Part shown: positions 43,841 to 55,252 of the stretch, piece by piece
How the letters are laid out: each line of letters opens with the position of its first letter
Position numbering within the stretch: position 1 is the first letter of the stretch
Assembly (NCBI RefSeq): GCF_009856605.1
Contig: NZ_CP047242.1
Coordinates: 1,424,001-1,488,000, forward strand
DNA length: 64,000 nucleotides
Source: Trichormus variabilis 0441
GTDB taxonomy: Bacteria; Cyanobacteriota; Cyanobacteriia; Cyanobacteriales; Nostocaceae
Reading direction: 5' to 3'
Notes under the pieces: generated by a model
Told to the model about the DNA's origin: nothing
Databases searched by the model: none
The model's input: only the letters and a program-made list of their open reading frames with translations
Translations under genes and position numbers: made by a program

Positions 43841-44620
43841 ATGTTATCTAAAAGCCGGAAATTCGCTTTATTGGGTAGTTTAGGTTTATCTTTTTTCCTG
43901 GGTAATTCCGTCGCATTGGCGCAATTTGATGATGGCGTTGTTGTGCCAACTGTACCATCAGGCTCATCAACACCAACAAATGTACCCTATCCTTATCCAA
44001 CAGATACATCGACAAATATACCTCCTGTCACCAATGGGGATGGCACAGTCAGATTCAGATGTGTGCCGATAAACGGACAGCAAACCGTAGTTTATCAGCC
44101 CCAAAGTCAACCAGGACAATACTTTCCTTGGGCAGCACCCAGAAATTTAGGCGGTGGTTGGGATGCAGCTAGCAGATGTCAGGCGATCGCCAATCGCCTA
44201 GAATCCTATCGCCCAGATGGCTTACAAGAACTTCAGGTTTCTGTAGAAAACAACGAAAATATCATTTGTGTGACAACCGACGCAAACCAACGCTGTCGGA
44301 TTGTCCTGACCGTACCTCGTAACCAAGACCCCTACACAGTACGTAATAACGTTTTCCAAAACCTAGTGACTGCCGATAACGGACAGCAAACGACAGCTGT
44401 CAATACTTACCGAGGCAATAACGATCTTTACAACTTGGGTAGCACCCTTTTAGGTAATGGTAATAATCGGGTGAGTTCATCCAGACGCGGAATCAACTTG
44501 AAGCCCTACCTCGACACCAGAGATGGGGGAACAGCTAGAGGACTGAGAAATGGGGTGGCTATTCGTCGCCAATCTCCCAACCAAGCCCCTACACGCCTCA
44601 ATCCTGATAGATTCCGCTAA
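43841..44620 (+). CDS. COP23 domain protein
   Basis: The 259-residue exported protein has a signal peptide (KFALLGSLGLSFFLGNSVALA), a Pro/Thr/Ser-rich linker, and then a COP23 domain. That domain has paired cysteines in FRCVPINGQQTVVYQPQ, AASRCQAIANRLESYRPDGL, ENIICVTTDANQRCRIVLTVPRNQDPYTV. COP23 was first described as a 23 kDa membrane-associated protein with circadian abundance in a unicellular cyanobacterium; the biochemical function is unknown. GGAGGAG before the ATG is a good ribosome-binding site. The basic C-terminal tail (RGLRNGVAIRRQSPNQAPTRLNPDRFR) is variable. A strong terminator follows at 44768-44802. Confidence 0.88.
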   Translation: MLSKSRKFALLGSLGLSFFLGNSVALAQFDDGVVVPTVPSGSSTPTNVPYPYPTDTSTNIPPVTNGDGTVRFRCVPINGQQTVVYQPQSQPGQYFPWAAPRNLGGGWDAASRCQAIANRLESYRPDGLQELQVSVENNENIICVTTDANQRCRIVLTVPRNQDPYTVRNNVFQNLVTADNGQQTTAVNTYRGNNDLYNLGSTLLGNGNNRVSSSRRGINLKPYLDTRDGGTARGLRNGVAIRRQSPNQAPTRLNPDRFR

Positions 44621-44767
44621 TTTTAGTATTTTCCTACATGGATATCTTGCACATTCTCAATAAGCAAGTGGTGGGCAATGCCCACCCTACTAAATAATCA
44701 GCCTTTTAGCCTGTAATTTTGGCAATAAGAGAGTGGTGCAAAATATGTAAGTATATGTACATTTGTC

Positions 44768-44802
44768 ATAGAGTGAGCCAAAGGCCCACTCTATTTATTT
44801 TT
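44768..44802 (+). terminator. Strong terminator hairpin after COP23
   Basis: ATAGAGTGAGCC at 44768-44779 pairs with GGCCCACTCTAT at 44783-44794 with one mismatch, followed by TTATTTTT. A second hairpin GTGGGCA-A-TGCCCAC lies near 44671-44685. Confidence 0.75.
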
Positions 44803-44861
44803 GAATTTTGTAGCTTGCTTCCACGTAGTGGTACGAGAACGCTACACGAACCCGTAAGGTA

Positions 44862-44910
44862 TTTTGAATTTTGAATTTTGAATTTTGAATTTTGAATTTT
44901 GAATTTTGAA
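44862..44910. repeat. Short tandem repeat, 7 x TTTTGAA
   Basis: Seven perfect heptamers fill 44862-44910 and abut the stop codon of the EndoU gene (44914). Single copies of the same heptamer occur near 1520 and 57405. This is the STRR type known from heterocystous cyanobacteria. Confidence 0.9.
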
Positions 44911-44913
44911 TTG

Positions 44914-45723
44914 TTACTGTCTACACCTTGCCCCTTGAGGAGTAGCATCAGGATAATAAGTAATAATTGCCTTGCCTTTCCTTACAAAAACTGTAGGAAA
45001 AGTCTTACCTGTTTCTTGGTCACGGACATTATAAATACAAGCCCCTTCTTTATTTCCCTGTTTTTTAAACGCTTGGGTTGCATCTACAAGCATTTCTTCG
45101 GCGTTGCTGAGATAGCCATAACCTTTAATTACATCTGTAACTGTCCGATTTCCTTGTTTAATTACCACACCTAATGTATAAATCACGCCGGGAACCACTT
45201 CTTCCCGCCTTTGATTACTTGGTAAACGTCCGCCAATACCCTGGTTTTGTAACTGTAAATATCTCCCAGAAAAATGTAAGCCACCAATATCATTGGCGTT
45301 ATATATTTCACCACAAAAAATATGTTCAAAACCTTTACGCTGAAACCAAATATTAGTTAAATCTTCCAGGAATTGGGCTTTTTTCTTGCGACCTTGACGC
45401 AACTCACCACCGCTAACTTTTTGCAGCCTTTGTAAGACATTAGGATAAGCAGATAGTAATTCTTTAAATTTATTAGGACTGACTTTTGTCCCAATAGAAC
45501 CACAGGTTTGCAGTACAGCTTGGTCAAAAGAATTTAATTGCGGTGGTGGTGGTGTGATATCGACTTGTTGTCCTCTGGGGAAATTTACCGGAACAGGGTT
45601 ATTTTCGTTATCAAAAAAAGGTAAAAGTCCTGGCTGTGGCTGTGCTTGTACTTGAGTAAGCGGATAAGTTAATAGGAGAACAGCAAATATACTCAGCAGT
45701 TGTTGTAACTTATGGTTCGCCAT
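44914..45723 (-). CDS. Secreted EndoU-family nuclease
   Basis: From ATG 45723 this is a 269-residue protein. A signal peptide (KLQQLLSIFAVLLLTYPLTQVQA) is followed by a Pro-rich linker and an EndoU domain. The two catalytic His boxes appear as FEHIFCGEI and GGLHFSGRYLQL, with a downstream Lys-rich part (DATQAFKKQGNKEGACIYNVRDQETGKTFPTVFVRKGKAIITYYP). EndoU enzymes cleave RNA at uridines and are best known in bacteria as toxin domains or in coronaviruses. Here it is a simple exported protein without delivery modules or immunity gene, so self-protection presumably comes from export. The tandem heptamers abut its 3' end. Confidence 0.85.
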   Translation of the reverse strand: MANHKLQQLLSIFAVLLLTYPLTQVQAQPQPGLLPFFDNENNPVPVNFPRGQQVDITPPPPQLNSFDQAVLQTCGSIGTKVSPNKFKELLSAYPNVLQRLQKVSGGELRQGRKKKAQFLEDLTNIWFQRKGFEHIFCGEIYNANDIGGLHFSGRYLQLQNQGIGGRLPSNQRREEVVPGVIYTLGVVIKQGNRTVTDVIKGYGYLSNAEEMLVDATQAFKKQGNKEGACIYNVRDQETGKTFPTVFVRKGKAIITYYPDATPQGARCRQ

Positions 45724-45770
45724 AAATTGAAATTTAGTGTTTCGCTGACAATTTAACACCAAAAAATAAA

Positions 45771-45801
45771 GACGCAAAGCAGTTTTGTTTGCTGTTGCGT
45801 C
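45771..45801 (-). terminator. ilvC terminator
   Basis: On the minus strand, GACGCAACAGC pairs with GCTTTGCGTC with one bulge and is followed by TTTATTTTTT. It lies 26 bp after the ilvC stop, before the EndoU gene on the same strand. Confidence 0.75.
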
Positions 45802-45826
45802 TTTTTTAGTGATTTAAAAGAATGTT

Positions 45827-46846
<1,020 letters not shown>

Positions 46847-47082
46847 TCATTTATTGGCAAGTCTTTGATTTTACCCCAAATTGTGTTACCACGGGTACAA
46901 GTAGTTTAGTCATTAGTCATTAGCTAAAGATAAAAGGTTTTACCAATTCCCTAAAAGAAAGCAACAGATAGCCTCTTAGGGACACAAAGTCTTGTAACCT
47001 CACAGATGATTGATGTTGTTTCAATGATTTTGAGAATTGGTTTTAAACTATGGACTATTGACTATGGACTATTGACTATTAA

Positions 47083-47937
47083 CTAAATTTTCTGGACTTC
47101 TTCGTTAGTTAGTTTGACATTCACAGCGCTGACTGAATCTTCGATGCTGGAAATTTTGCTTGCGCCGGGGATGGGCAAAATTGTGGGGGATTTGGCGCGT
47201 AACCATGCCAATACTATCGAGTATACAGATACGCCTTTGGCTTTGGCTAATTGGGCGATCGCCGGAATATCCTGTAAATCTTGATGGCGACGACGACCAC
47301 CAAAGGGACTCCACGGTAAAAAGGTCAGTTTTTCTTGTTCACAATATTGTAAAACACCGTCTTTCTCTGGCTGTCTTTCCCAAGGACTATATTGATTCTG
47401 CACTGAGACAATATCCACCACATCCCGTGCTTGCTTGATTTGTTCCACAGAAAAATTAGAAACTCCCACAAATCGAATCAAACCTGCTTCCACAGCTTCT
47501 TTCACAGGTACAAGGGATTCTGCAATCGTATATTCTGGGTCTGGAAAATGGTATTGCCAAACATCAATCGGTTTTTCACCACCCAACGCCTCAAAACTGA
47601 CGCGGATAGTTTGACGCAGATGTTCTGGATTTCCGTTGCGTGTCCAACTTTCGTTGGGACGCATCAAGCCGCCTTTCGTCGCCACAACCACCTGGCTAGT
47701 GTCACCTGGATAACTGCTAAGTGCTTTGTGAATTAGTCTTTCATTATGGTGCTTGTCTGACTCATCCTTACAGTAAGAGTCGGCGGTGTCAATAAATGTA
47801 ATTCCTAAATCTAAAGCACGGTGAATAACTTGAATTGAATCTGATTCTGGTGGTCGATTATATATCGACATTGGCATTCCACCCAAGCCAATGGCGCTGA
47901 CAAATACACCTGTTTTTCCTAGCTGTGTAGTTTCCAT
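47083..47937 (-). CDS. Aldo/keto reductase
   Basis: The 284-residue protein has the aldo/keto reductase barrel. Asp and Tyr of the tetrad are in FIDTADSYCKDESDKHHNERLIHKAL, Lys is in VVVATKGGLMRP, and His is in WQYHFPDPEYT. The cofactor end is KSPTILPIPGASKISSIEDSVSAV. It reduces carbonyl compounds with NADPH; the substrate is unknown. It is shorter at the C-terminus than the AKR at 13061 and belongs to a different subgroup, with about 30 fewer residues after the last helix. It stands alone on the minus strand between ilvC and the SNase gene. Confidence 0.9.
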   Translation of the reverse strand: METTQLGKTGVFVSAIGLGGMPMSIYNRPPESDSIQVIHRALDLGITFIDTADSYCKDESDKHHNERLIHKALSSYPGDTSQVVVATKGGLMRPNESWTRNGNPEHLRQTIRVSFEALGGEKPIDVWQYHFPDPEYTIAESLVPVKEAVEAGLIRFVGVSNFSVEQIKQARDVVDIVSVQNQYSPWERQPEKDGVLQYCEQEKLTFLPWSPFGGRRRHQDLQDIPAIAQLAKAKGVSVYSIVLAWLRAKSPTILPIPGASKISSIEDSVSAVNVKLTNEEVQKI

Positions 47938-48091
47938 GCTTTTCGCTTGATTTTGATAGCATCACTAACTATCTAATAGCGGGTCAGGAAGGTTTTGACA
48001 ATTCATCTAGGGTAAGGTAAATCGTCTTCTGTAACCAGAATTAAGGTGATACGCGCCTAAATCAAATATTCTTGCGTCAGTGCTGTCCATA

Positions 48092-48131
48092 GTCAAGAGT
48101 CCAGAGTCAAAGGCTAGCTTGGACTCTTGAC
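48092..48131. repeat. 12-bp inverted repeat (GTCAAGAGTCCA)
   Basis: GTCAAGAGTCCA at 48092-48103 and its exact inverse TGGACTCTTGAC at 48120-48131, with a 16-base loop that contains AGAGTCAAAGG. It lies between the AKR and SNase genes and is related to the hairpin at 30578-30640. Confidence 0.65.
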
Positions 48132-48207
48132 TGTGGACTTTTGACAACCTGAGTGCGAAATATACAATGTTAAATGCGTAACAACTTATACTTATTTATC
48201 TTGATCT

Positions 48208-48636
48208 CTATTTAGTAATTGCTGGATTTAACTGTTGCCATAGTCCCAGGCGTTTATTTTTAGCATTGGCTTCAGCGATGAGGTATTGTGTTTTTGTCTC
48301 TTCGCAAACTTCGAGAGATGCTTGATCAACCACAGCATTACCCTCTGCTACTAAACGCAGATTGATAGAGCGATTATCTACATAAACTTCGCCAAAAGCA
48401 ATATCTTTACTATCCGGTCTGATAATTCTAATCACAACAGGGGTGCGGGATGGTAGTAATTGTTGGAGTTTCTGTTTAGCCGCTAGATGATACTTTTGTT
48501 TAGCTGTCTTGGGTATATCAATACAGGCTAGTCTGACTGTAGCCGTTTGCCCAGTATCATTTTTAACTGTGATAGTTTTGCCGTCTACTACACCTACGAT
48601 GGTAGCCAGTAATAAAATTAGCTCAAGTAAAGCCAT
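48208..48636 (-). CDS. Staphylococcal-nuclease-like (SNase) protein
   Basis: The 142-residue protein has an N-terminal hydrophobic segment (LLELILLLATIVGVV), then an SNase OB-fold: VDGKTITVKNDTGQTATVRLACIDIPKTAKQKYHLAAKQKLQQLL, IAFGEVYVDNRSINLRLVAEGNAVV and a last helix AEANAKNKRLGLWQQ. Catalytic residues of thermonuclease (Arg in VRLACIDIP, Asp in DIP) are present. It lacks the classical PET-x-H pattern, so activity may be reduced. It is likely exported or membrane-anchored. The gene stands alone; a role in degrading extracellular nucleic acid is inferred. Confidence 0.82.
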   Translation of the reverse strand: MALLELILLLATIVGVVDGKTITVKNDTGQTATVRLACIDIPKTAKQKYHLAAKQKLQQLLPSRTPVVIRIIRPDSKDIAFGEVYVDNRSINLRLVAEGNAVVDQASLEVCEETKTQYLIAEANAKNKRLGLWQQLNPAITK

Positions 48637-48700
48637 GATTTTTTGTACATCAATACTTTGATGGAGCGATTTTTCATCTATTTGGGTGAGGTAGCCAAGA

Positions 48701-49495
48701 TTATATTGCTTGCAACAACCAAAAGCCAGTGTAAGTCATACCTGAATCATCAGGCTGTACTAATAAAAAATGTAATCCCCGACTTTGTTTTTGGCGTTGT
48801 TCATAAACTTTTGCAGCCGCCTTTACTTCTGCATCTTCAAAAGTAACTAAAATCCATCTATCCACCAAACCAGCTTCCAGTATCAAACCATCAGGCGCAC
48901 CAGCAATATAATTCAAGGCTACTGGGCGGGTTTGGGCAATCCATCTAGCTAGATTTAGCGATCGCCTACCACCATAAATTACCACACCAGGAATTGCCAC
49001 TGTTGATGCCAAGCCTAAATTAATGGGTTTGAGGGGTTCTGGTAAAGATAAAATGGGGATTGGGCGATCGCTAAACAAATCAACGACGTCACCCGCTTGG
49101 ATGCTAGCAAAGCGCCACTCATCACCCCATAAGTTATCTGGTAACGGTGTTGGTGGTGGCTTATCTATTGCTATGGAATATTGCTTTTCTTGTAACCATT
49201 GTTTCAAAGCTGGGGTTTGGCGTTGCGGTTCGACATTAATCCCCAAATTGCGTCCAGCAGCCTCAATCAAACTCAAAGACTGGGGGCGAAAAACTTGGAT
49301 AATATCTGGTAGTTTTTCACCTGCTGCTAATTGAATTTGGCTAGTCAACCAACTGGAATTAGCTTCTGACTGGGGACAAGTCGCCGTATACTCGAAACCA
49401 CGATTTACATCACAAATTAATAACTCCCACAAGATTTTTCCGTCTAAATCTTGCTGAGGACTGCGATAAAAATCTGCTTGCCAAACCAGAGTCAT
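48701..49495 (-). CDS. Tab2/Atab2-like RNA-binding protein
   Basis: The 264-residue protein matches the DUF1092/Tab2 family: VWQADFYRSPQQDLDGKILWELLICD at the N-terminus, QVFRPQSLSLIEAAGRNLGINVEPQR, LPDNLWGDEWRFASIQAGDVVDLFSDRPIPI, and the conserved end MTYTGFWLLQ. In Chlamydomonas and Arabidopsis, Tab2/ATAB2 binds AU-rich leaders and is needed for translation of photosystem I PsaB. The cyanobacterial proteins are the ancestral form, with a role in photosystem assembly presumed. It lies upstream of the SNase gene, 64 bp apart on the same strand, so the two may be co-transcribed. Confidence 0.9.
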   Translation of the reverse strand: MTLVWQADFYRSPQQDLDGKILWELLICDVNRGFEYTATCPQSEANSSWLTSQIQLAAGEKLPDIIQVFRPQSLSLIEAAGRNLGINVEPQRQTPALKQWLQEKQYSIAIDKPPPTPLPDNLWGDEWRFASIQAGDVVDLFSDRPIPILSLPEPLKPINLGLASTVAIPGVVIYGGRRSLNLARWIAQTRPVALNYIAGAPDGLILEAGLVDRWILVTFEDAEVKAAAKVYEQRQKQSRGLHFLLVQPDDSGMTYTGFWLLQAI

Positions 49496-49586
49496 GATCT
49501 ACTCTCTTACTCAACGGCTGTAATCACGCCTGCTTTTCAGTATTACCATAAAATTCTTAACTTTATGTTTTGAGTAAAAAATTTCT

Positions 49587-49615
49587 GTAGAGACAGCGAT
49601 TGAACGCGTCTCTAC
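49587..49615. repeat. Palindromic repeat GTAGAGAC...GTCTCTAC
   Basis: GTAGAGAC at 49587-49594 and GTCTCTAC at 49608-49615 surround GCGATTGAACGC. It is related to the 20-base palindrome at 25321 and lies 51 bp downstream of the glnB stop (minus strand). Confidence 0.65.
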
Positions 49616-49666
49616 CAAGACTCAGCACGAGCAGAACGCTCTGCTAACACTAACAATAATCGCTAC

Positions 49667-50396
<730 letters not shown>

Positions 50397-50990
50397 CTAA
50401 CGACTTTGGTGTTCAAATAAAGGGCGGACAATTAAATACCCAGCACCAAAAGCACTCAGCATAATTAATAGGATACAGACAGCCAACCACCAACTGTTAA
50501 GTTCTTTAGCCTTTGCTTTTGAAGCAGACAGAGGTTGGTAGACCATTTCCTGCTCTGGTATCAAAACCGTATCTGGCGTAGGAGAGATAATTTGTGTGAT
50601 AGGTACAGAAAACTCAGCGCGACGGTTCTTGCTGTTTGGTGCTTCAGGAACGACTGGTTGTCGTGAACGCACCGCTTGTGGGCGTGGTTGTGCCTGTATA
50701 GATGGGTCAATAGTCGGTTTTTCTATCTCAGGATGAAAACCTGAGACTTTATAATCTACCACTTTTTGCAGATGTAAAAAAGACTGCACGACCTGACTAA
50801 TTTCATGTCGCAGTATTTGATTTTCTTGCGCTAATTGTTGATTTTTTGCTGTCAGCGCATCTAACTTGTCTTGTGTTGCTTTTAATTCAGCAGCCAATTC
50901 CCGATATACGTACAGGGGTACGGAGGAGGAATAGCTTGGAGAATTTGGTTTTGGCTGATTACTGTTAACCGAACCTGTGGTTGTTCGCAT
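50397..50990 (-). CDS. Membrane-anchored coiled-coil protein of unknown function
   Basis: The 197-residue protein has a Ser/Pro-rich N-terminus, then a coiled coil from about 30 to 82 (VYRELAAELKATQDKLDALTAKNQQLAQENQILRHEISQVVQSFLHLQKVV), a Pro-rich linker, and one C-terminal membrane helix (WWLAVCILLIMLSAFGAGYLIV) with a short tail. The topology suggests a tail-anchored protein with a cytoplasmic coiled coil. I do not recognise the family, though similar proteins occur in cyanobacteria. It is a stand-alone minus-strand gene between glnB and gloA. A structural or septum role could be imagined but is not supported. Confidence 0.7.
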   Translation of the reverse strand: MRTTTGSVNSNQPKPNSPSYSSSVPLYVYRELAAELKATQDKLDALTAKNQQLAQENQILRHEISQVVQSFLHLQKVVDYKVSGFHPEIEKPTIDPSIQAQPRPQAVRSRQPVVPEAPNSKNRRAEFSVPITQIISPTPDTVLIPEQEMVYQPLSASKAKAKELNSWWLAVCILLIMLSAFGAGYLIVRPLFEHQSR

Positions 50991-51271
50991 CGGTTGTTTG
51001 GTATCAAAAATGAATTAATCCGAGTATCAGAGATGGTATCAAAAGATAATCGCTTCTGAAACTAGCCCAAGAATAATAGAAAAATGCTCGGAGTGCAAAG
51101 ATATCTAAATTTACACCTTTGGTCAATGGGTAATAGTAGGGATGTTGTATACAACTTCTGTACATTATTTTTGCCCCCTGCTCCCTTGCCTCTGCTCCTC
51201 CCTAATCCCCAATCCCTCTGTACAATGTTGGCAGAAATCAATTTTTTACAGAAAACAACCTTAAGGTGATT

Positions 51272-51709
51272 ATGCGTTTACTACATACAATGCTACGGGT
51301 GGGTAACCTGGAAGAGTCCTTGAAATTCTACTGTGATGTCCTGGGCATGAAGTTACTACGGAGAAAGGATTACCCAGGAGGAGAATTTACCCTAGCTTTT
51401 ATTGGCTACGGTGATGAGAGCGATAACACAGTTATAGAACTAACCTACAATTGGGGAGTTGATAAGTACGAATTAGGTAATGCTTACGGTCATATTGCCC
51501 TTGGTGTAGATGATATTTATGCCACCTGTGAGTCTATTAAAAATCAGGGCGGTAAGGTGGTTAGGGAACCAGGGCCGATGAAGCATGGCTCGACTGTGAT
51601 TGCTTTTGTCGAAGACCCAGATGGATACAAGATCGAACTAATCCAGTTGAGTAATCAAAGCGAGACAGTCAAACAGGATTCATCAGAACAGCTAGTGAAA
51701 CAGGGTTAG
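51272..51709 (+). CDS. gloA: Lactoylglutathione lyase (glyoxalase I)
   Basis: From ATG 51272 (TAAGGTGAT just upstream is the ribosome-binding site) this is a 145-residue protein. It has glyoxalase I motifs: [90 protein letters not shown]. Metal ligands His, Glu, His and Glu are in place. It isomerises the glutathione hemithioacetal of methylglyoxal to S-lactoylglutathione. The family is the Ni/Co-type of bacteria. A short charged tail ([18 protein letters not shown]) extends beyond the domain. Single gene. Confidence 0.95.
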   Translation: MRLLHTMLRVGNLEESLKFYCDVLGMKLLRRKDYPGGEFTLAFIGYGDESDNTVIELTYNWGVDKYELGNAYGHIALGVDDIYATCESIKNQGGKVVREPGPMKHGSTVIAFVEDPDGYKIELIQLSNQSETVKQDSSEQLVKQG

Positions 51710-52295
51710 AGAGTAGAGGGTGATGAGTACTCAGTGGGGAGTCAATAAAATTACCTCTTATTTTTTCCCTACTCCCTCATCTCCCCCTCTCTACCAAACT
51801 AAATATTTTTCCCAACACCATATTTCAAAGTAAGCTTGTGGCGGTGGTTTCGTTTTAAATTAGGAAATAGGTGGTGGATTGATAACTCCAATTTTGTTTG
51901 CCCGACTGCTACCGTATAAGTAGGCGGATAAGTATTGTGAGTATTGAAATTATTGTTTGGGGAGGGGAATCTAGAACTCAATCTGTGAGGAGTAACAAAA
52001 ATTAAGTGTAAAGCTTTTGAGTCTAATGAGCTTTATTGAAGAATACCTCTAGATATAGCAAACATCTAACTTAATGCGCGTCTAAATTGTATAACCATTA
52101 ATCAGGGCTGTTAGCTGTTAAGTGTCAACAGTCAACACCCCCCCACGATGGATTGTGCAACTTAAAAGCAGAATAGCTTAATCTAAATTCCCGCAATAGC
52201 TAATAAATTAGCCTTGAATCTCTTTGAATTGTCTTGGTCACTCAATTTATATACCCAAAATAAAAGTTTGGAATATTACATTAAAAATCGTAAAG
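51710..52295. other. Region upstream of clpB with a repeat copy
   Basis: Contains the 109-base repeat at 52072-52180. Two short frames on the minus strand around 51800-51980 have no family resemblance and are not called. No CIRCE element is visible before clpB. Confidence 0.4.
52072..52180. repeat. Structured repeat, copy 1
   Basis: It starts TAATGCGCGTCTAAATTG and ends AAAAGCAGAATAGCTTA. The second copy, at 57941-58048, has the same ends and length (109 and 108 bases). Both share GGGCTGTTA near base 30 and ACGATGGAT near base 72. In this copy the inner hairpin is degenerate. Confidence 0.75.
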
Positions 52296-54926
52296 ATGCA
52301 GCCTACAGATCCTAATAAATTTACTGATAAAGCCTGGGAAGTAATTGTCAAATCTCAGGATATAGTTCGGGCATATCAACAACAACAGCTAGATGTTGAA
52401 CATTTAATTCTGGCTCTGATAGAAGATCCTACTAGTTTAGCTGTGCGGATTTTGGGTCGTGCAGAAATTGACCCGATTCGCTTACAACAGCAATTAGAAG
52501 CTTTTACCCAGCGTCAACCGAAAGTAGGCAAAAGTGACCAACTTTACCTCGGTCGCAGCTTGGATGTTATGCTCGATCGCGCCGAGGAAATTCGGGAGCG
52601 AATGAAGGATGGCTACATCTCTGTAGAACATATACTTTTAGCTTTTGTGGATGATGAACGTGTTGGTAGGAAGGTCCTCAAAGGCTTTAGTGTAGACAGT
52701 GCCAAGATAGAAGCGAGTATCAAGGCTGTTCGTGGTAGCCAAAAAGTGACAGACCAAAATCCAGAATCTCGTTATGAAGCCTTACAGAAATTTGGTAGGG
52801 ATTTGACAGAACAGGCAAAATCTGGAAAATTAGACCCAGTTATTGGACGAGATGACGAAATTCGCCGGGTAATTCAGGTGTTATCTCGCCGGAGCAAAAA
52901 TAATCCCGTCTTGATTGGTGAACCTGGGGTTGGTAAGACAGCGATCGCCGAAGCTTTGGCACAGCGTATAGTTAATGGAGATGTCCCGGAATCTCTAAAA
53001 AACCGTCAATTAATCTCTTTAGATATCGGGAGTTTGATTGCTGGGGCAAAATATCGAGGCGAATTTGAAGACCGATTAAAAGCCGTCCTCAGGGAAGTTA
53101 CGGAATCCAACGGTAATATTGTTTTATTTATTGATGAACTACATACCGTCGTAGGTACTGGTTCTAACCAACAAGGAGCAATGGATGCGGGTAACTTGCT
53201 CAAACCCATGCTGGCGCGCGGAGAACTGCGGTGTATTGGGGCGACGACCTTAGATGAGTTTCGCAAGTTCATCGAAAAAGATGCAGCCTTAGAACGGCGT
53301 TTTCAACAAGTGTACGTAGACCAACCAAGTGTAGAAAATACGATTTCTATTCTGCGGGGGTTGAAGGAACGCTACGAAGTCCACCATAATGTGAAAATCT
53401 CTGACTCTGCACTGGTAGCCGCAGCAACTTTATCAGCACGTTATATTGCTGACCGCTTTCTACCAGATAAAGCCATTGATTTAGTCGATGAAGCCGCCGC
53501 CCAATTAAAAATGGAGATTACCTCCAAACCAGCAGACTTGGAAGCCATTGACCGCCGTTTGATGCAGCTAGAAATGGAAAAGCTGTCCTTGGCGGGAGAG
53601 GAGAAAGTTGCAGCACCAACTAAGGAACGTTTAGAGCGAATTGAGCTAGAAATCACCAATTTAACCGAAAAGCAGCAAGATTTAAACAACCAATGGCAAG
53701 GTGAAAAGCAGGTATTAGAAGCTATTAGTCTGTTAAAGAAAGAAGAAGACGCTTTAAGGGTGCAGATTGAGCAAGCAGAACGCGCCTATGATTTGAATAA
53801 AGCGGCGCAGTTGAAGTATGGCAAACTGGAAGGAGTACAGCGCGATCGCGAAGCTAAAGAAGCAAAACTCTTAGAATTACAAAGCCAAGGTTCTACCCTG
53901 TTGCGTGAACAAGTCACCGAAGCCGACATCGCCGAAATCGTCGCCAAGTGGACAGGTATCCCTGTAAATCGCCTGTTGGAATCAGAACGGCAAAAACTCC
54001 TACAACTAGAAAGTCACTTACATCAACGGGTTATCGGCCAGCAAGAAGCAGTGGAAGCAGTTTCCGCCGCCATTCGCCGCGCCCGCGCTGGGATGAAAGA
54101 CCCCAATCGCCCCATCGGCTCATTCTTATTCATGGGGCCGACAGGGGTAGGTAAAACCGAACTCGCCCGCGCTTTAGCCCAGTTCCTCTTCGACTCCGAT
54201 GATGCTTTAGTGCGCTTAGATATGTCCGAGTACATGGAAAAACACTCAGTCTCTCGCTTAGTCGGCGCACCTCCTGGTTATGTAGGCTACGAAGAAGGTG
54301 GACAACTTTCGGAAGCAGTCCGCCGCCATCCTTATTCTGTAGTGTTATTGGATGAAGTAGAGAAAGCCCACCCCGATGTGTTTAATATTTTATTGCAAGT
54401 GCTGGATGATGGCAGAATTACTGATTCCCAAGGTAGAACAGTAGATTTTCGCAACACCGTCATTGTCATGACCAGTAACATCGGTAGCGAATATATCTTA
54501 GATGTGTCTGGTGACGATACCAAGTATGACACAATGCAGAATCGGGTCATGGATGCCTTGCGATCGCACTTCCGCCCCGAATTTCTCAACCGCGTTGATG
54601 ATACAATCCTCTTCCATGCCCTCAGTCGTAGCGAAATGAGCCACATCATCCGTATTCAACTCAAACGGGTGGAAAGTCTCCTGAGAGAACAAAAAATCTC
54701 CTTTGAAATCTCCGCCGCCGCCTGTGATTTCCTAGTAGAAAAAGGCTATGACCCAGTTTACGGCGCACGCCCCCTCAAACGAGCCATCCAGCGAGAAATC
54801 GAAAACCCCCTCGCCACCAAGATATTAGAAAACACCTTTATCTCCGGTGACACCATTTACATAGACCAAGGCGAAAATGGTTTAAGTTTCACTAATAAAG
54901 CACCAGTAAAAGTTTCCATCCCCTAA
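52296..54926 (+). CDS. clpB: ClpB disaggregase
   Basis: From ATG 52296 this is an 876-residue protein. It has an N domain ([30 protein letters not shown]), nucleotide-binding domain 1 (Walker [15 protein letters not shown], Walker [11 protein letters not shown]), the ClpB-specific middle coiled-coil (about residues 410-525; [22 protein letters not shown]), and nucleotide-binding domain 2 ([28 protein letters not shown]). ClpB works with DnaK to rescue aggregated proteins. The middle domain separates it from ClpC. The N-terminal extension from 52224 is not family-like. Cyanobacteria usually have two ClpB; the presence of the full N domain does not decide which this is. Single gene on the + strand, upstream of htpG. 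Confidence 0.96.
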   Translation: MQPTDPNKFTDKAWEVIVKSQDIVRAYQQQQLDVEHLILALIEDPTSLAVRILGRAEIDPIRLQQQLEAFTQRQPKVGKSDQLYLGRSLDVMLDRAEEIRERMKDGYISVEHILLAFVDDERVGRKVLKGFSVDSAKIEASIKAVRGSQKVTDQNPESRYEALQKFGRDLTEQAKSGKLDPVIGRDDEIRRVIQVLSRRSKNNPVLIGEPGVGKTAIAEALAQRIVNGDVPESLKNRQLISLDIGSLIAGAKYRGEFEDRLKAVLREVTESNGNIVLFIDELHTVVGTGSNQQGAMDAGNLLKPMLARGELRCIGATTLDEFRKFIEKDAALERRFQQVYVDQPSVENTISILRGLKERYEVHHNVKISDSALVAAATLSARYIADRFLPDKAIDLVDEAAAQLKMEITSKPADLEAIDRRLMQLEMEKLSLAGEEKVAAPTKERLERIELEITNLTEKQQDLNNQWQGEKQVLEAISLLKKEEDALRVQIEQAERAYDLNKAAQLKYGKLEGVQRDREAKEAKLLELQSQGSTLLREQVTEADIAEIVAKWTGIPVNRLLESERQKLLQLESHLHQRVIGQQEAVEAVSAAIRRARAGMKDPNRPIGSFLFMGPTGVGKTELARALAQFLFDSDDALVRLDMSEYMEKHSVSRLVGAPPGYVGYEEGGQLSEAVRRHPYSVVLLDEVEKAHPDVFNILLQVLDDGRITDSQGRTVDFRNTVIVMTSNIGSEYILDVSGDDTKYDTMQNRVMDALRSHFRPEFLNRVDDTILFHALSRSEMSHIIRIQLKRVESLLREQKISFEISAAACDFLVEKGYDPVYGARPLKRAIQREIENPLATKILENTFISGDTIYIDQGENGLSFTNKAPVKVSIP

Positions 54927-55252
54927 AACAAAACATCCTCAAAAATTCTCCCTCTGCGCTAACCTCCCTTCTCTTCGAGAGGCTACGCCAACGGGTTCAC
55001 CAGTCGTCTACGGAGGGAAACCCTCCTACAACGCTGGTTCACCGCGCCCCTCCGCGTTTCAATAACAGGTAGGGAAATCCGAATCACAGCTTGGGGGCAA
55101 ACAATCCAGGTAAAAAGCTGCGATCGCTTAAACTATAGCTTGAAAATCTTCACTGGTATCACGCTCTTTTATATCCTGGGCATCTACCCATGATCGTAAA
55201 AGGCTAAGATGTCTTGACTACACAAATAGTTTCAGATACTAAAATCAAAATC
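54927..55252. repeat. Intergenic with interspersed repeat before htpG
   Basis: 54974-55047 contains CTTCGAGAGGCTACGCCAACGG, ACGGAGGGAAACCC and CAACGCTGGTTCACC, matching in inverted orientation the repeat at 24800-24865. The remaining part is probably the htpG promoter; no CIRCE box is seen. Confidence 0.5.

Noticed and set aside
44862..44910. Regular repeats that could suggest a CRISPR array
   Set aside because: The unit is a pure 7-base tandem without spacers, and no cas gene is near; it is an STRR.
51799..51981. A 60-residue minus-strand frame upstream of clpB
   Set aside because: Low complexity, no start signal and no known family; likely chance.
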